A program made the translations under genes and the position numbers. Below are positions 56,060 through 64,000 of a DNA stretch of 64,000 bases, piece by piece. The notes below the pieces were generated by a model. The model did not search any database. It was not told the DNA's origin and worked only from the letters and a program-made list of their open reading frames with translations. The stretch lies in contig NZ_CP063989.1 of the NCBI RefSeq assembly GCF_014595995.2, positions 2,232,001 through 2,296,000 on the forward strand, read 5' to 3'. Position 1 is the stretch's first letter, and each line of letters opens with the position of its first letter. The DNA comes from Actinomyces respiraculi. Its GTDB lineage: Bacteria; Actinomycetota; Actinomycetes; Actinomycetales; Actinomycetaceae.

Positions 56060-56434
56060 TCAGAGCTTCAGGCCGCCCTCGCGGGCGCCCTCCGCGACGG
56101 CCGCGACACGACCGTGGTACTTGTTTCCGCCGCGGTCGAAGACGACCGCCTCGATGCCCAGGGCCTTGGCGCGCTCGGCCACGAGCTCGCCGACCTTGTG
56201 AGCAGCGCCGACCTTGTGACCCTCGACGCCCTTGACGGCCGCCTCGAGGGTGCTGGCCGAGCACAGGGTGTGACCGATGGTGTCGTCGATGACCTGCGCC
56301 ACCATGTGGCGGTTGGAGCGGGTGACGACGAGACGGGGACGCTCGGGAGTGCCGTTGACGCGCTTGCGCACGCGCTGGTGGCGGATCTTGCGGGCGATGG
56401 TCTTGGACTTGCCCCTCTTGATCGAGTAAGCCAT
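56060..56434 (-). CDS. rplR: 50S ribosomal protein uL18
   Basis: 124 aa from ATG 56434; GTG 56440, which overlaps the rplF stop, would add two residues. [20 protein letters not shown] and [20 protein letters not shown] are diagnostic 5S-rRNA-binding segments. Confidence 0.97.
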   Translation of the reverse strand: MAYSIKRGKSKTIARKIRHQRVRKRVNGTPERPRLVVTRSNRHMVAQVIDDTIGHTLCSASTLEAAVKGVEGHKVGAAHKVGELVAERAKALGIEAVVFDRGGNKYHGRVAAVAEGAREGGLKL

Positions 56435-56436
56435 GG

Positions 56437-56976
56437 TCACTTACCAGCCTTTCCGACCTTGCGGCGCACGTTCTCGCCGGCGTAGCGCACGCCCTTGCCC
56501 TTGTAGGGCTCCGGCGGACGGATCTTGCGAATGTTCGCGGCGACCTCGCCGACCTGCTCCTTGGAGATGCCGGAGACGGCGATCTTGAGGTTGCCGTTCA
56601 CGGTGAGCGTGATGCCCTCGGGGGCCTCGACGACGACCGTGTGCGAGAAGCCGAGCGACAGCTCGATGCCGGTGCCCTTCTGGGCGGCGCGGTAACCGGT
56701 GCCGACGATCTCGAGGTCCTTGGTGTAGCCCTCGGTGACGCCGACGACCATGTTGTTGATAAGCGTGCGTGACAGGCCGTGCAGCGAGCGCGACTCGCGC
56801 TCGTCGTCCGGACGGGTGACGAGGATGGAACCATCCTCCTGGCGGTTCACGCTCAGGGGCTCGGCGATGGTGCGCGTCAGGGTGCCCTTGGGGCCCTTCA
56901 CGGTCACGTCATTGCCGTTGATGATGACGTCCACTCCGGCGGGAACCGGAACGGGGAGACGTCCAATACGAGACAT
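56437..56976 (-). CDS. rplF: 50S ribosomal protein uL6
   Basis: 179 aa. [14 protein letters not shown] at the N terminus and [20 protein letters not shown] at the C terminus are canonical. It overlaps the rplR start region. Confidence 0.98.
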   Translation of the reverse strand: MSRIGRLPVPVPAGVDVIINGNDVTVKGPKGTLTRTIAEPLSVNRQEDGSILVTRPDDERESRSLHGLSRTLINNMVVGVTEGYTKDLEIVGTGYRAAQKGTGIELSLGFSHTVVVEAPEGITLTVNGNLKIAVSGISKEQVGEVAANIRKIRPPEPYKGKGVRYAGENVRRKVGKAGK

Positions 56977-56998
56977 TGCTATTCCTCCGTTCCCGTGC

Positions 56999-57397
56999 TC
57001 ACCAGACGTAGGCGAGGACTTCGCCGCCCACGCCCTTGGACTCCGCCTGACGGTCGGTCAGCAGACCGGACGAGGTGGACAGGATCGCCACCCCGAGGCC
57101 GCCGAGGACCTTCGGCAGGTTGTTGGACTTGGCGTAGACGCGCAGGCCGGGCTTGGAGACGCGCTTGAGGCCCTGGATGGCCCGCTGGCGGTTGGCTCCG
57201 TACTTGAGGTTCAGCGTGAGCGTCTTGCCGACCTCGGCGTCCGTGACCTCGTAATCGGCGATGTAGCCCTCGGCCTTGAGCATCGAAGCGATGTTGACCT
57301 TGAGCTTGCTCGACGGCATGGAGACGGCGTCGTGGTAGGCGTTGTTAGCGTTGCGCAGACGGGTCAGCATGTCTGCGATCGGGTCTGTCATAGTCAT
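56999..57397 (-). CDS. rpsH: 30S ribosomal protein uS8
   Basis: 132 aa from ATG 57397, or 130 from ATG 57391. [19 protein letters not shown] and [20 protein letters not shown] are diagnostic. In E. coli uS8 represses the spc operon; whether this holds here is not visible. Confidence 0.97.
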   Translation of the reverse strand: MTMTDPIADMLTRLRNANNAYHDAVSMPSSKLKVNIASMLKAEGYIADYEVTDAEVGKTLTLNLKYGANRQRAIQGLKRVSKPGLRVYAKSNNLPKVLGGLGVAILSTSSGLLTDRQAESKGVGGEVLAYVW

Positions 57398-57454
57398 GAG
57401 TGGGCCTCAGCCCTTCCTCGTCGTGGTTTCCTCGCGGACCTGCGACGTAAGTTC

Positions 57455-57640
57455 TTACCAGCTGGACTTGCTCACGCCCGGGAGCTGGCCGGTCAGGGCC
57501 ATCTCGCGCAGGCAGATACGGCACAGGCCGAACTTGCGGTACACGGAGTGCGGGCGGCCGCAGCGCTGGCAGCGCGTGTAGGCACGGACGCCGAACTTCG
57601 GCTTGCGGTTCGCCTTCTCGATGAGAGCGGTCTTGGCCAT
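57455..57640 (-). CDS. rpsZ: 30S ribosomal protein uS14 type Z
   Basis: 61 aa. RCQRCGRPH and LCRICLRE give the C24/C27/C40/C43-type zinc site, which marks the zinc-dependent form. Its place between rplE and rpsH is standard. Confidence 0.97.
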   Translation of the reverse strand: MAKTALIEKANRKPKFGVRAYTRCQRCGRPHSVYRKFGLCRICLREMALTGQLPGVSKSSW

Positions 57641-57641
57641 G

Positions 57642-58199
57642 TCACTTCTCCTTGAAGGGGAAGCCGAGCTGCTTGAGCAGCGAGCGGGCCTCCTCGTCGG
57701 TCTTGGCGGTGGTCACCACGGTGATGTCCATGCCGCGCACGCGGTCGATCTTGTCCTGGTCGATCTCGTGGAACACGGCCTGCTCGGTCAGGCCGAAGGT
57801 GTAGTTGCCGTTGCCGTCGAACTGCTTGGGGGACAGCCCACGGAAGTCGCGGATGCGCGGCAGCGAGATCGAGATGAGGCGGTCGAGGAACTCCCACATG
57901 CGGTCGCCGCGCAGCGTGACGTGCGCGCCGATCGGCATGCCCTCACGCAGCTTGAACTGCGCGATGGACTTGCGGGCCTTGGTGATCTGCGGCTTCTGGC
58001 CGGTGATCGCCGCGAGGTCGCGCACGGCGCCCTCGATCATCTTGGAGTCGTGAGCAGCCTCGCCGACACCCATGTTGACGACGACCTTGACGACGCGGGC
58101 GACCTCCATCACGTTGCGGTGGCCGAACTCCTCGCGCAGGGCGGGCTGCACCTGCTCGGTGTACGTCGTCTTGAGACGGGGGGTGGTGTTCTCAGACAT
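57642..58199 (-). CDS. rplE: 50S ribosomal protein uL5
   Basis: 185 aa from ATG 58199; GTG 58205, overlapping the rplX stop, is an alternative. [20 protein letters not shown] and [20 protein letters not shown] are diagnostic. It binds 5S rRNA and the P-site tRNA. Confidence 0.97.
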   Translation of the reverse strand: MSENTTPRLKTTYTEQVQPALREEFGHRNVMEVARVVKVVVNMGVGEAAHDSKMIEGAVRDLAAITGQKPQITKARKSIAQFKLREGMPIGAHVTLRGDRMWEFLDRLISISLPRIRDFRGLSPKQFDGNGNYTFGLTEQAVFHEIDQDKIDRVRGMDITVVTTAKTDEEARSLLKQLGFPFKEK

Positions 58200-58201
58200 G
58201 G

Positions 58202-58549
58202 TCACAGGTCCTCCCCGGACTTCTTCGCGTAGCGCACGCGAACGGTCCGCTTGGCACCGTTGGGGCGGGTGCCCTCCTCGACGCGGAAGCCCACGCGGGT
58301 GCGCTTACCCTTGGCGTCGGCGTCGTAGATCATGACGTTGGACACGTGTATCGGGGCCTCGACGGTCTCGATGCCACCGGTGCGGGCGCCCTGGGCGGAC
58401 TGGCCGACCTTGGTGTGCTTGGTGACGCGCTGGACGCCCTCGACGATGACGCGGTCATCGGCGGGGCGCACCTCGAGGACGCGACCGACCTTGCCCTTGT
58501 CCTTACCGGCGATGACGATGACCTGGTCGCCCTTCTTGATGCGTGCCAT
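58202..58549 (-). CDS. rplX: 50S ribosomal protein uL24
   Basis: 115 aa. [20 protein letters not shown] is the KOW motif; [12 protein letters not shown] follows. It lies three bases after rplN. Confidence 0.98.
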   Translation of the reverse strand: MARIKKGDQVIVIAGKDKGKVGRVLEVRPADDRVIVEGVQRVTKHTKVGQSAQGARTGGIETVEAPIHVSNVMIYDADAKGKRTRVGFRVEEGTRPNGAKRTVRVRYAKKSGEDL

Positions 58550-58551
58550 GG

Positions 58552-58923
58552 TCAGATCACCTCCGGGGCGAGAGAGATGATGCGCATGAACTTCTTCTCA
58601 CGAAGCTCACGGCCGACGGGGCCGAAGATGCGCGTGCCGCGCGGCTCGCCGTCGGCGTTCTTGAGGATGACGGCGGCGTTCTCGTCGAAGCGGATGTACG
58701 AGCCGTCCGGGCGGCGGCGCTCCTTGCGGGTGCGCACGACGACCGCCTTGACGACGTCGCCCTTCTTGACGTTGCCGCCGGGGATGGCGTCCTTGACGGT
58801 AGCGACGATCGTGTCGCCGATACCCGCATAGCGACGACCAGAGCCACCGAGAACACGGATGCAAAGGATCTCCTTGGCACCGGTGTTGTCGGCGACCGTG
58901 AGTCGCGACTCCTGCTGGATCAT
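58552..58923 (-). CDS. rplN: 50S ribosomal protein uL14
   Basis: 123 aa from ATG 58923, with AGGAGA upstream. [20 protein letters not shown] is canonical. It is the first gene of the spc series here, as in E. coli. It is separated from rpsQ by 1.5 kb containing a foreign gene and two terminators, so it must have its own promoter in 58924-59183. Confidence 0.98.
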   Translation of the reverse strand: MIQQESRLTVADNTGAKEILCIRVLGGSGRRYAGIGDTIVATVKDAIPGGNVKKGDVVKAVVVRTRKERRRPDGSYIRFDENAAVILKNADGEPRGTRIFGPVGRELREKKFMRIISLAPEVI

Positions 58924-59183
58924 TGAGTGTTCTCCTGTCGTCGAGCCGGTTCTCGGCATCCCGGTGGGGGGCGCGAGCCTGGCCGAACGTTCTTTCGGTC
59001 TTGCGTGCTCCTGCCCCGCACGGGGGCGAGGGTTCCTCGGTACGCGGGTCCCGCCAGACACAGGCGCAGGGAGCACGAGGTCTCTGGAGGGCGCACCTTC
59101 GGCGCACGCAACTCCCACAGCCTAGTCGAGCCCGTCATCACGCGGAACCTGAGGGGGTCGCCGGCGCCTGTGCCCTTGCTCAC

Positions 59184-59227
59184 CGCCGACGCCCCGTCGT
59201 CCCATACGAGACGACGGGGCGTCGGCG
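59184..59227 (-). terminator. terminator after the cell-wall-repeat gene
   Basis: A perfect 18-bp stem (59184-59201 with 59210-59227, starting CGCCGACGCCCCGTC) closes an 8-base loop 43 bases past the stop. The remaining 58924-59183 holds no gene and should contain the rplN promoter. Confidence 0.88.
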
Positions 59228-59270
59228 GACGGATCGAGAGACTGACCCGGTCCTCCGAACTACGTCACGA

Positions 59271-60203
59271 TCAGCCGTCGTACTGCCAAACTCCATTCGG
59301 AGCGAACAGTGACCAGTGCCCATCCACTCTGACCCAGCCGGTGACCATCGCGCCCGAGCCGGTCAGGTAGTACCACGACCCACCATCCCTGACCCACCCG
59401 GTCGCCATCGCGCCCGAGCCGGTCAGGTAGTACCACGACCCACCATCCGCGACCCACCCGGTCGCCATCGCGCCCGAGCCGGTCAGGTAGTACCACGACC
59501 CACCATCCGCGACCCACCCGGTCGCCATCGCGCCCGAGCCGGTCAGGTAGTACCACGACCCACCATCCGCGACCCACCCGGTCGCCATCGCAGTGGTTGC
59601 CTTGTCGAAGAAGTACCAGCTATCGCCGATCCGCCTCCAGCCCTGGTGCGGGGCTCCGTCATCGTCAGCCCAGTGCCAGGATGAGCCGACCTGGTACCAA
59701 CCCGTCGTGGATGCTCGTGCAGGCTTGATAGTCACCGGGTAAATAATTTCGTGACGACGCCACGTATCGCCGGTCATACCATCGACGTAGAACCAAACCA
59801 CAACCCCGGACCACCGGTCGAGATCCTCCTGGCTGAAGCCGGGAATGGTCATCGTGACCCGCCATGTCCCATCCTCGCGAGCATGTCCCACGAACCTCCC
59901 GGAAAACGGAGGCCCATCCCCATCGTAGTGAAGCGGATAGAAACCTCCGCCGATATTAGTCTCGCCACCTGATAGTCCGGGCATCGACGCGCCACTTCCA
60001 GTAAAGGTGACCACCTCACCCACCGTAAGCTCTGGCAGGTCGTCAAGCGCAAAGTCCGGGAAGTCCAAGCACTGATCCTGCTCTTCATGACGGCAATACG
60101 AAGTGTCAATAGGGGGTGCGGCAGCATGGGCCGGCGAATCGAGCGCCAGGCTAGAAAACGCCAGAACCATGCCCAGCAGCGCCACTACGGGAGAACGTCT
60201 CAT
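59271..60203 (-). CDS. secreted protein with cell-wall/glucan-binding repeats
   Basis: 310 aa from ATG 60203, with GGAG upstream. A Sec signal peptide (1-27, ending AHA) is followed by an unknown domain (about 30-165) containing two Cys residues. From about residue 168 come aromatic repeats of the choline/glucan-binding (CW_binding_1) class: GWYQVGSSWHW, GWRRIGDSWYFF and then four 20-residue units of ATGWVADGGSWYYLTGSGAM type. Such repeats bind teichoic-acid choline or glucans at the surface. The gene is less GC-rich than its neighbours and lies exactly between the S10 and spc ribosomal operons, with its own promoter, operator and terminator. It is probably an acquired adhesin or wall-binding factor. 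Confidence 0.88.
   Translation of the reverse strand: MRRSPVVALLGMVLAFSSLALDSPAHAAAPPIDTSYCRHEEQDQCLDFPDFALDDLPELTVGEVVTFTGSGASMPGLSGGETNIGGGFYPLHYDGDGPPFSGRFVGHAREDGTWRVTMTIPGFSQEDLDRWSGVVVWFYVDGMTGDTWRRHEIIYPVTIKPARASTTGWYQVGSSWHWADDDGAPHQGWRRIGDSWYFFDKATTAMATGWVADGGSWYYLTGSGAMATGWVADGGSWYYLTGSGAMATGWVADGGSWYYLTGSGAMATGWVRDGGSWYYLTGSGAMVTGWVRVDGHWSLFAPNGVWQYDG
59341..59580 (-). repeat. 60-bp coding tandem repeats
   Basis: Four 60-base units. Those at 59401-59460, 59461-59520 and 59521-59580 are identical; the unit at 59341-59400 has a few changes. Each encodes one 20-residue cell-wall-binding repeat. Identity at the DNA level points to recent amplification. Confidence 0.97.
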
Positions 60204-60224
60204 GTCAACTCCTCGATCTGTTTG

Positions 60225-60240
60225 ATGAGAGCGTTCTCAT
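60225..60240 (-). promoter_or_regulatory. LacI-family-type operator
   Basis: ATGAGAACGCTCTCAT on the minus strand is a dyad with the central CG typical of LacI/GalR-family operators. It overlaps the predicted transcription start of the cell-wall-repeat gene, so repression by a sugar-responsive regulator is likely. Confidence 0.65.
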
Positions 60241-60269
60241 AACGTACAGACCAGTACCGGGCCCGGCAA
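60241..60269 (-). promoter_or_regulatory. promoter of the cell-wall-repeat gene
   Basis: TTGCCG (60264-60269) and TACGTT (60241-60246), read on the minus strand, are 17 bases apart. The predicted +1 is about 60234, inside the LacI-type operator. Confidence 0.6.
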
Positions 60270-60362
60270 CATCCCGGACACCGGGCTCTCAGAACTGATA
60301 GTCCTCGCCGCCGGAGAAGCCCACGGGTACCGGGCCCAGCAACATCCCGGACACCGGGTTCT
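60254..60362. repeat. 36-bp direct repeats flanking the promoter
   Basis: The 36 bases at 60254-60289 recur at 60327-60362 with two changes (core CAACATCCCGGACACCGGG). The first copy contains the -35 hexamer. They may mark the insertion junction or a duplicated control region. Confidence 0.85.
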
Positions 60363-60380
60363 GCCCAACCCGCGAGGCGA

Positions 60381-60419
60381 CGACGCCGTCGCTGTCCGTG
60401 AGGGACGGCGACGGCGTCG
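60381..60419 (-). terminator. terminator after the S10 operon (rpsQ)
   Basis: A 17-bp stem (60381-60397 with 60403-60419, one G-T pair) closes a 5-base loop 26 bases past the rpsQ stop. It isolates the S10 operon from the inserted gene. Confidence 0.85.
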
Positions 60420-60445
60420 CGTTGGGTGCCGGGGTCAGCCGAGGG

Positions 60446-60733
60446 TCACTTGGCCCGCTCGGCGATCTCGACCAGGCGCCAGTGCTTGGTGGCGCTCAGC
60501 GGCCGGGTCTCCATGATGACGACGAGGTCACCGGGGTGCGCCTCGTTGTTCTCGTCGTGGACCTTGACCTTCTTGGAACGACGGAGGACCTTGCCGTAGA
60601 GGGAGTGCTTGTAGCGCTCCTCAAGCAACACGACGATGGTCTTGTCCATCTTGTCGCTCACGACGTAGCCGCGGCGGACCTTGCGGTGAGGGCGCTCGCC
60701 CTCGACAACGGGGGTGGTGTTCTGCTCGCTCAC
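60446..60733 (-). CDS. rpsQ: 30S ribosomal protein uS17
   Basis: 95 aa from GTG 60733, overlapping the rpmC stop. [20 protein letters not shown] and [20 protein letters not shown] are diagnostic. It is the last gene of the S10 operon. Confidence 0.98.
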   Translation of the reverse strand: MSEQNTTPVVEGERPHRKVRRGYVVSDKMDKTIVVLLEERYKHSLYGKVLRRSKKVKVHDENNEAHPGDLVVIMETRPLSATKHWRLVEIAERAK

Positions 60734-60975
60734 TTGGACTCCTGGCTGCTCGGAGCGGTACGGATGCCGAGCTCACGCTCGCGCACGATGGTGTGGATGC
60801 GGGCGATGTCGCGACGCACAGCCTTGAGACGGCCGTGGTCCTCGAGCTGGCCGGTCGCCGAGGCGAACCGGAGGCTGAAGAGCTCGGCCTTGGCCTTGGA
60901 GAGCTCCTCAGAGAGGCGCTCGTTATCCATGGCGTCGAGGTCGGTGGGGGTCAGCCCCTGGGAACCGATTGCCAT
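60730..60975 (-). CDS. rpmC: 50S ribosomal protein uL29
   Basis: 81 aa. [20 protein letters not shown] and [19 protein letters not shown] are typical. It starts within the rplP stop (TGATG). An N-terminal addition of about 12 residues and a short Ser-rich tail are usual in actinobacteria. Confidence 0.97.
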   Translation of the reverse strand: MAIGSQGLTPTDLDAMDNERLSEELSKAKAELFSLRFASATGQLEDHGRLKAVRRDIARIHTIVRERELGIRTAPSSQESK

Positions 60976-61394
60976 CAGACGTCACCACCCTCACGTGTCA
61001 CGAAACGGGTCTTCATCGGAAGCTTGTGCTGTGCGCGGCGCATGGCCTCGCGGGCGAGGGCCTCGTCGACGCCGCCGAGCTCGAACAGGATGCGTCCGGG
61101 CTTGACGTTGGCGATCCACCACTCGGGGGCTCCCTTACCGGAACCCATGCGGGTCTCGGCGGGCTTCTTGGTCAGCGGGCGGTCCGGGAAGATGTTGATC
61201 CAGACCTTGCCGCCACGCTTGATGTGGCGGGTCATGGCGATACGGGCCGCCTCGATCTGACGGTTGGTGATGTAGGCGGGCTCAAGAGCCTGGATGCCGT
61301 AGTCACCGAAGGCGATGCGGGTGCCGCCCTTGGACATGCCCGAACGACGCGGGCGGTGCTGCTTGCGGAACTTGGTCCGGCGAGGAATGAGCAC
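60975..61394 (-). CDS. rplP: 50S ribosomal protein uL16
   Basis: 139 aa from GTG 61394. [18 protein letters not shown] and [20 protein letters not shown] are diagnostic. It helps shape the A site of the peptidyl transferase centre. Confidence 0.98.
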   Translation of the reverse strand: MLIPRRTKFRKQHRPRRSGMSKGGTRIAFGDYGIQALEPAYITNRQIEAARIAMTRHIKRGGKVWINIFPDRPLTKKPAETRMGSGKGAPEWWIANVKPGRILFELGGVDEALAREAMRRAQHKLPMKTRFVTREGGDV

Positions 61395-61397
61395 GGC

Positions 61398-62210
61398 TCA
61401 GGCCTCCGTTCCCTGGTCTGCGGCAGCGTTCTCGGCGACCGGCGCCTGCTCGGCCTGCTGCTCGTTCTGACGCGGGGCGCGCTCGCCGCGACGCTCGCCA
61501 CGGCCACCACGGCGGTCGTTGCGCGCACCACGACGCTGGCCGGCCTCGGCCTGCTGACGGGCGAACTCGCGCTCCGTCATGTCGCCCTTGTAGATCCACA
61601 CCTTGACGCCGAGACGTCCGAAGGTGGTCTTAGCCTCGTAGAAGCCGTAGTCAATGTTCGCGCGCAGGGTGTGCAGCGGCACACGGCCCTCGCGGTAGAA
61701 CTCGCTGCGGCTCATCTCGGCGCCGCCGAGACGGCCGGAGCACTGGACACGGATGCCCTTGGCGCCGGCGCGCATGGCGGACTGAATGCCCTTGCGCATG
61801 GCGCGGCGGAAGGAGACTCGGCTGGCGAGCTGCTCCGCAATGCCCTGGGCAACGAGCTGGGCGTCGAGGTCGGGGCTCTTGACCTCGAGGATGTTGAGCT
61901 GAACCTGCTTGCCGGTCAGCTTCTCGAGCTGACCGCGCAGACGCTCGGCCTCGGCGCCGCGACGGCCAATGACGATGCCCGGGCGGGCGGTGTGCAGGTC
62001 GACGCGGACGCGGTCACGCGTACGCTCGATGTCCACCTTGGAGATACCCGCACGCTCCATGCCGTCCTCCATGAGGCGGCGGATCTTGACGTCCTCCTCG
62101 ACGAAGTCGCGGTAGCGCTGACCCGGCTTCGTGGAGTCGGCGAACCAGCGCGAGCGGTGGTCCGTCGTGATGCCCAGGCGGAACCCGGTCGGGTTGACCT
62201 TGTGCCCCAT
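61398..62210 (-). CDS. rpsC: 30S ribosomal protein uS3
   Basis: 270 aa. [20 protein letters not shown] starts the protein, and the KH domain motif [20 protein letters not shown] follows. A basic then acidic C-terminal tail of about 50 residues ([19 protein letters not shown] onward) exceeds the E. coli length. The start overlaps the rplV stop (TAATG). Confidence 0.98.
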   Translation of the reverse strand: MGHKVNPTGFRLGITTDHRSRWFADSTKPGQRYRDFVEEDVKIRRLMEDGMERAGISKVDIERTRDRVRVDLHTARPGIVIGRRGAEAERLRGQLEKLTGKQVQLNILEVKSPDLDAQLVAQGIAEQLASRVSFRRAMRKGIQSAMRAGAKGIRVQCSGRLGGAEMSRSEFYREGRVPLHTLRANIDYGFYEAKTTFGRLGVKVWIYKGDMTEREFARQQAEAGQRRGARNDRRGGRGERRGERAPRQNEQQAEQAPVAENAAADQGTEA

Positions 62211-62587
62211 TACCGGGCTCCTTCCTTCTTCGCGGAGTCGGCCTTGGGGCCGACGATGACGGTGATGTGGCTGGTGCGCTTGAGGATCCGGCCGGCGCGC
62301 CCCTGGGCGCGGGGGCGGAAACGCTTGAGGGTGGGGCCCTCGTCAGCAAACACCTCGGTGATGTAGAGCTCGCTCTCGTCGAACCGCTCACCGGCTCGCT
62401 CGGCCTTGACCCGGGCGTTGGCGATGGCGGACTCGATGACCTTGCGCACCGGCACCGCAGCGGCCTGCGGGGCGAAACGGAGCACGTTGACGGCCTCGAG
62501 GGCGTTCTTGCCGCGGACGACGTCCACGATGCGACGGGCCTTCATCGGCGTGCAGCGCACGTACTTGGCCTGCGCCTTGGCTTCCAT
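62210..62587 (-). CDS. rplV: 50S ribosomal protein uL22
   Basis: 125 aa. [20 protein letters not shown] and [18 protein letters not shown] (with substitutions) are diagnostic. Its beta-hairpin lines the exit tunnel where macrolides act. Confidence 0.97.
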   Translation of the reverse strand: MEAKAQAKYVRCTPMKARRIVDVVRGKNALEAVNVLRFAPQAAAVPVRKVIESAIANARVKAERAGERFDESELYITEVFADEGPTLKRFRPRAQGRAGRILKRTSHITVIVGPKADSAKKEGAR

Positions 62588-62616
62588 GTTCTCTGCCTCT
62601 CTGACTTCCGTCGGCG

Positions 62617-62895
62617 TCAGCGACGCGACTTGCGGTCGTCCTTGACGTGCCCGCGGAAGGTACGGGTCGGAGCGAACTCACCGAGCTTGTGGCCCACCAT
62701 GGACTCAGTGACGAAGACCGGGACGTGCTTGCGACCGTCGTGGACGGCGAAGGTGTGTCCGAGGAAGTCCGGCGTGATGACCGAACGACGGGACCAGGTC
62801 TTGATGACGTTCTTGGTGCCCTTCTCGTTCTGGGCGTCCACCTTCTTCATGAGGTGGTCGTCGACGAAGGGACCCTTCTTCAGGCTGCGCGGCAT
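62617..62895 (-). CDS. rpsS: 30S ribosomal protein uS19
   Basis: 92 aa. [18 protein letters not shown] and [20 protein letters not shown] are canonical. Confidence 0.98.
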   Translation of the reverse strand: MPRSLKKGPFVDDHLMKKVDAQNEKGTKNVIKTWSRRSVITPDFLGHTFAVHDGRKHVPVFVTESMVGHKLGEFAPTRTFRGHVKDDRKSRR

Positions 62896-62907
62896 ATCAG
62901 GCTCCTA

Positions 62908-63744
<837 letters not shown>

Positions 63745-63765
63745 GTCGTTTCTTTACCTTCCGTG

Positions 63766-64000
63766 TCACTTAGCCACGTCGCCAAAGATGTCGATGGTCC
63801 CCTCACGCAGCGTGACGATCGCGCGCTTGGTGGCCTTCGTCCTGCCCAGGCCCGTGCGGGTCCGGCGGGTCTTGCCGGGACGGTTCTGGGTGTTCACCGA
63901 CTCGACCTTGACACCGAAGATGGCCTCGATGGCCTGCTTGATCTCGGTCTTGTTCGAGCCCGGCGCGACGAGGAACGTGTACTGGCCACGGTCCATGCAG
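63766..64000 (-). CDS. rplW: 50S ribosomal protein uL23 (5' partial)
   Basis: The C-terminal 77-78 residues are present and the start lies beyond the right edge. [20 protein letters not shown] and [20 protein letters not shown] are diagnostic. The Met at 63996 is internal, since uL23 is about 100 aa. The next genes outside the window should be rplD, rplC and rpsJ. Confidence 0.95.
   Translation of the reverse strand, partial: CMDRGQYTFLVAPGSNKTEIKQAIEAIFGVKVESVNTQNRPGKTRRTRTGLGRTKATKRAIVTLREGTIDIFGDVAK

Noticed and set aside
59341..59580. CRISPR array, suggested by regular 60-bp units
   Set aside because: The units are contiguous with no spacers and encode a cell-wall-binding repeat in frame.

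Overview
The window is high-GC DNA from an actinobacterium, most probably a member of the Actinomycetaceae (Actinomyces/Schaalia type). The evidence is a WhiB3-type regulator, a CIRCE-controlled groES, a zinc-type uS14, a two-domain LysX, a DUF222/HNH gene, and many start codons placed exactly where a leaderless transcript would begin. No rRNA, tRNA, CRISPR array, intact insertion sequence or prophage was seen.

The backbone (about 12.2-64 kb) follows, as I remember it, the order of the Mycobacterium tuberculosis block from guaB2 to the ribosomal S10 operon: guaB, whiB3, groES, tsaD, rimI-tsaB-tsaE-alr-nnr, glmS, glmM, rpsI-rplM, truA, rplQ-rpoA-rpsK-rpsM-rpmJ-infA, map-adk-secY, the spc operon and the S10 operon. 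Lineage-specific inserts sit at operon boundaries. They are a DUF218/methyltransferase pair, sdhCAB plus a 1.3-kb repeat field, coaA and an OmpA-like lipoprotein, a ROK protein with lysX-DUF998-hydrolase, a cytosolic GH20 hexosaminidase, and a secreted cell-wall-repeat protein exactly between the S10 and spc operons. groEL1 and rpsD are absent from the places they occupy in M. tuberculosis.

The first 4.2 kb is accessory. It is a tightly coupled operon encoding a vWA-like protein, a double zinc-ribbon TRAFAC-type GTPase, a TPR protein, and a membrane-anchored protein with a degenerate J domain and TPR-like repeats. It resembles the GTPase/vWA-centred bacterial conflict systems known from comparative genomics and is the best candidate here for a poorly described system. 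A broken TPR gene and a DUF222-HNH gene follow.

8.2-15.6 kb holds an ABC exporter (permease plus ATPase), then an overlapping guaB-histidine kinase-response regulator operon, whiB3 convergent with groES, and two small membrane proteins. 16-38 kb holds t6A synthesis (tsaB, tsaE, tsaD, rimI), respiratory SdhCAB, cell-wall precursor genes (alr, glmS, glmM), NAD(P)HX repair, acpS and coaA. 38-46 kb holds truA, a ROK protein and the LysX membrane-lipid operon. 46-64 kb holds translation, transcription and secretion genes on the minus strand.

Non-coding highlights are a family of about 0.2-kb palindromic elements with terminal inverted repeats (three copies), a duplicated 20-bp-phased ACGAGAT array, a run of identical 60-bp coding repeats, and a LacI-type operator overlapping a predicted promoter.
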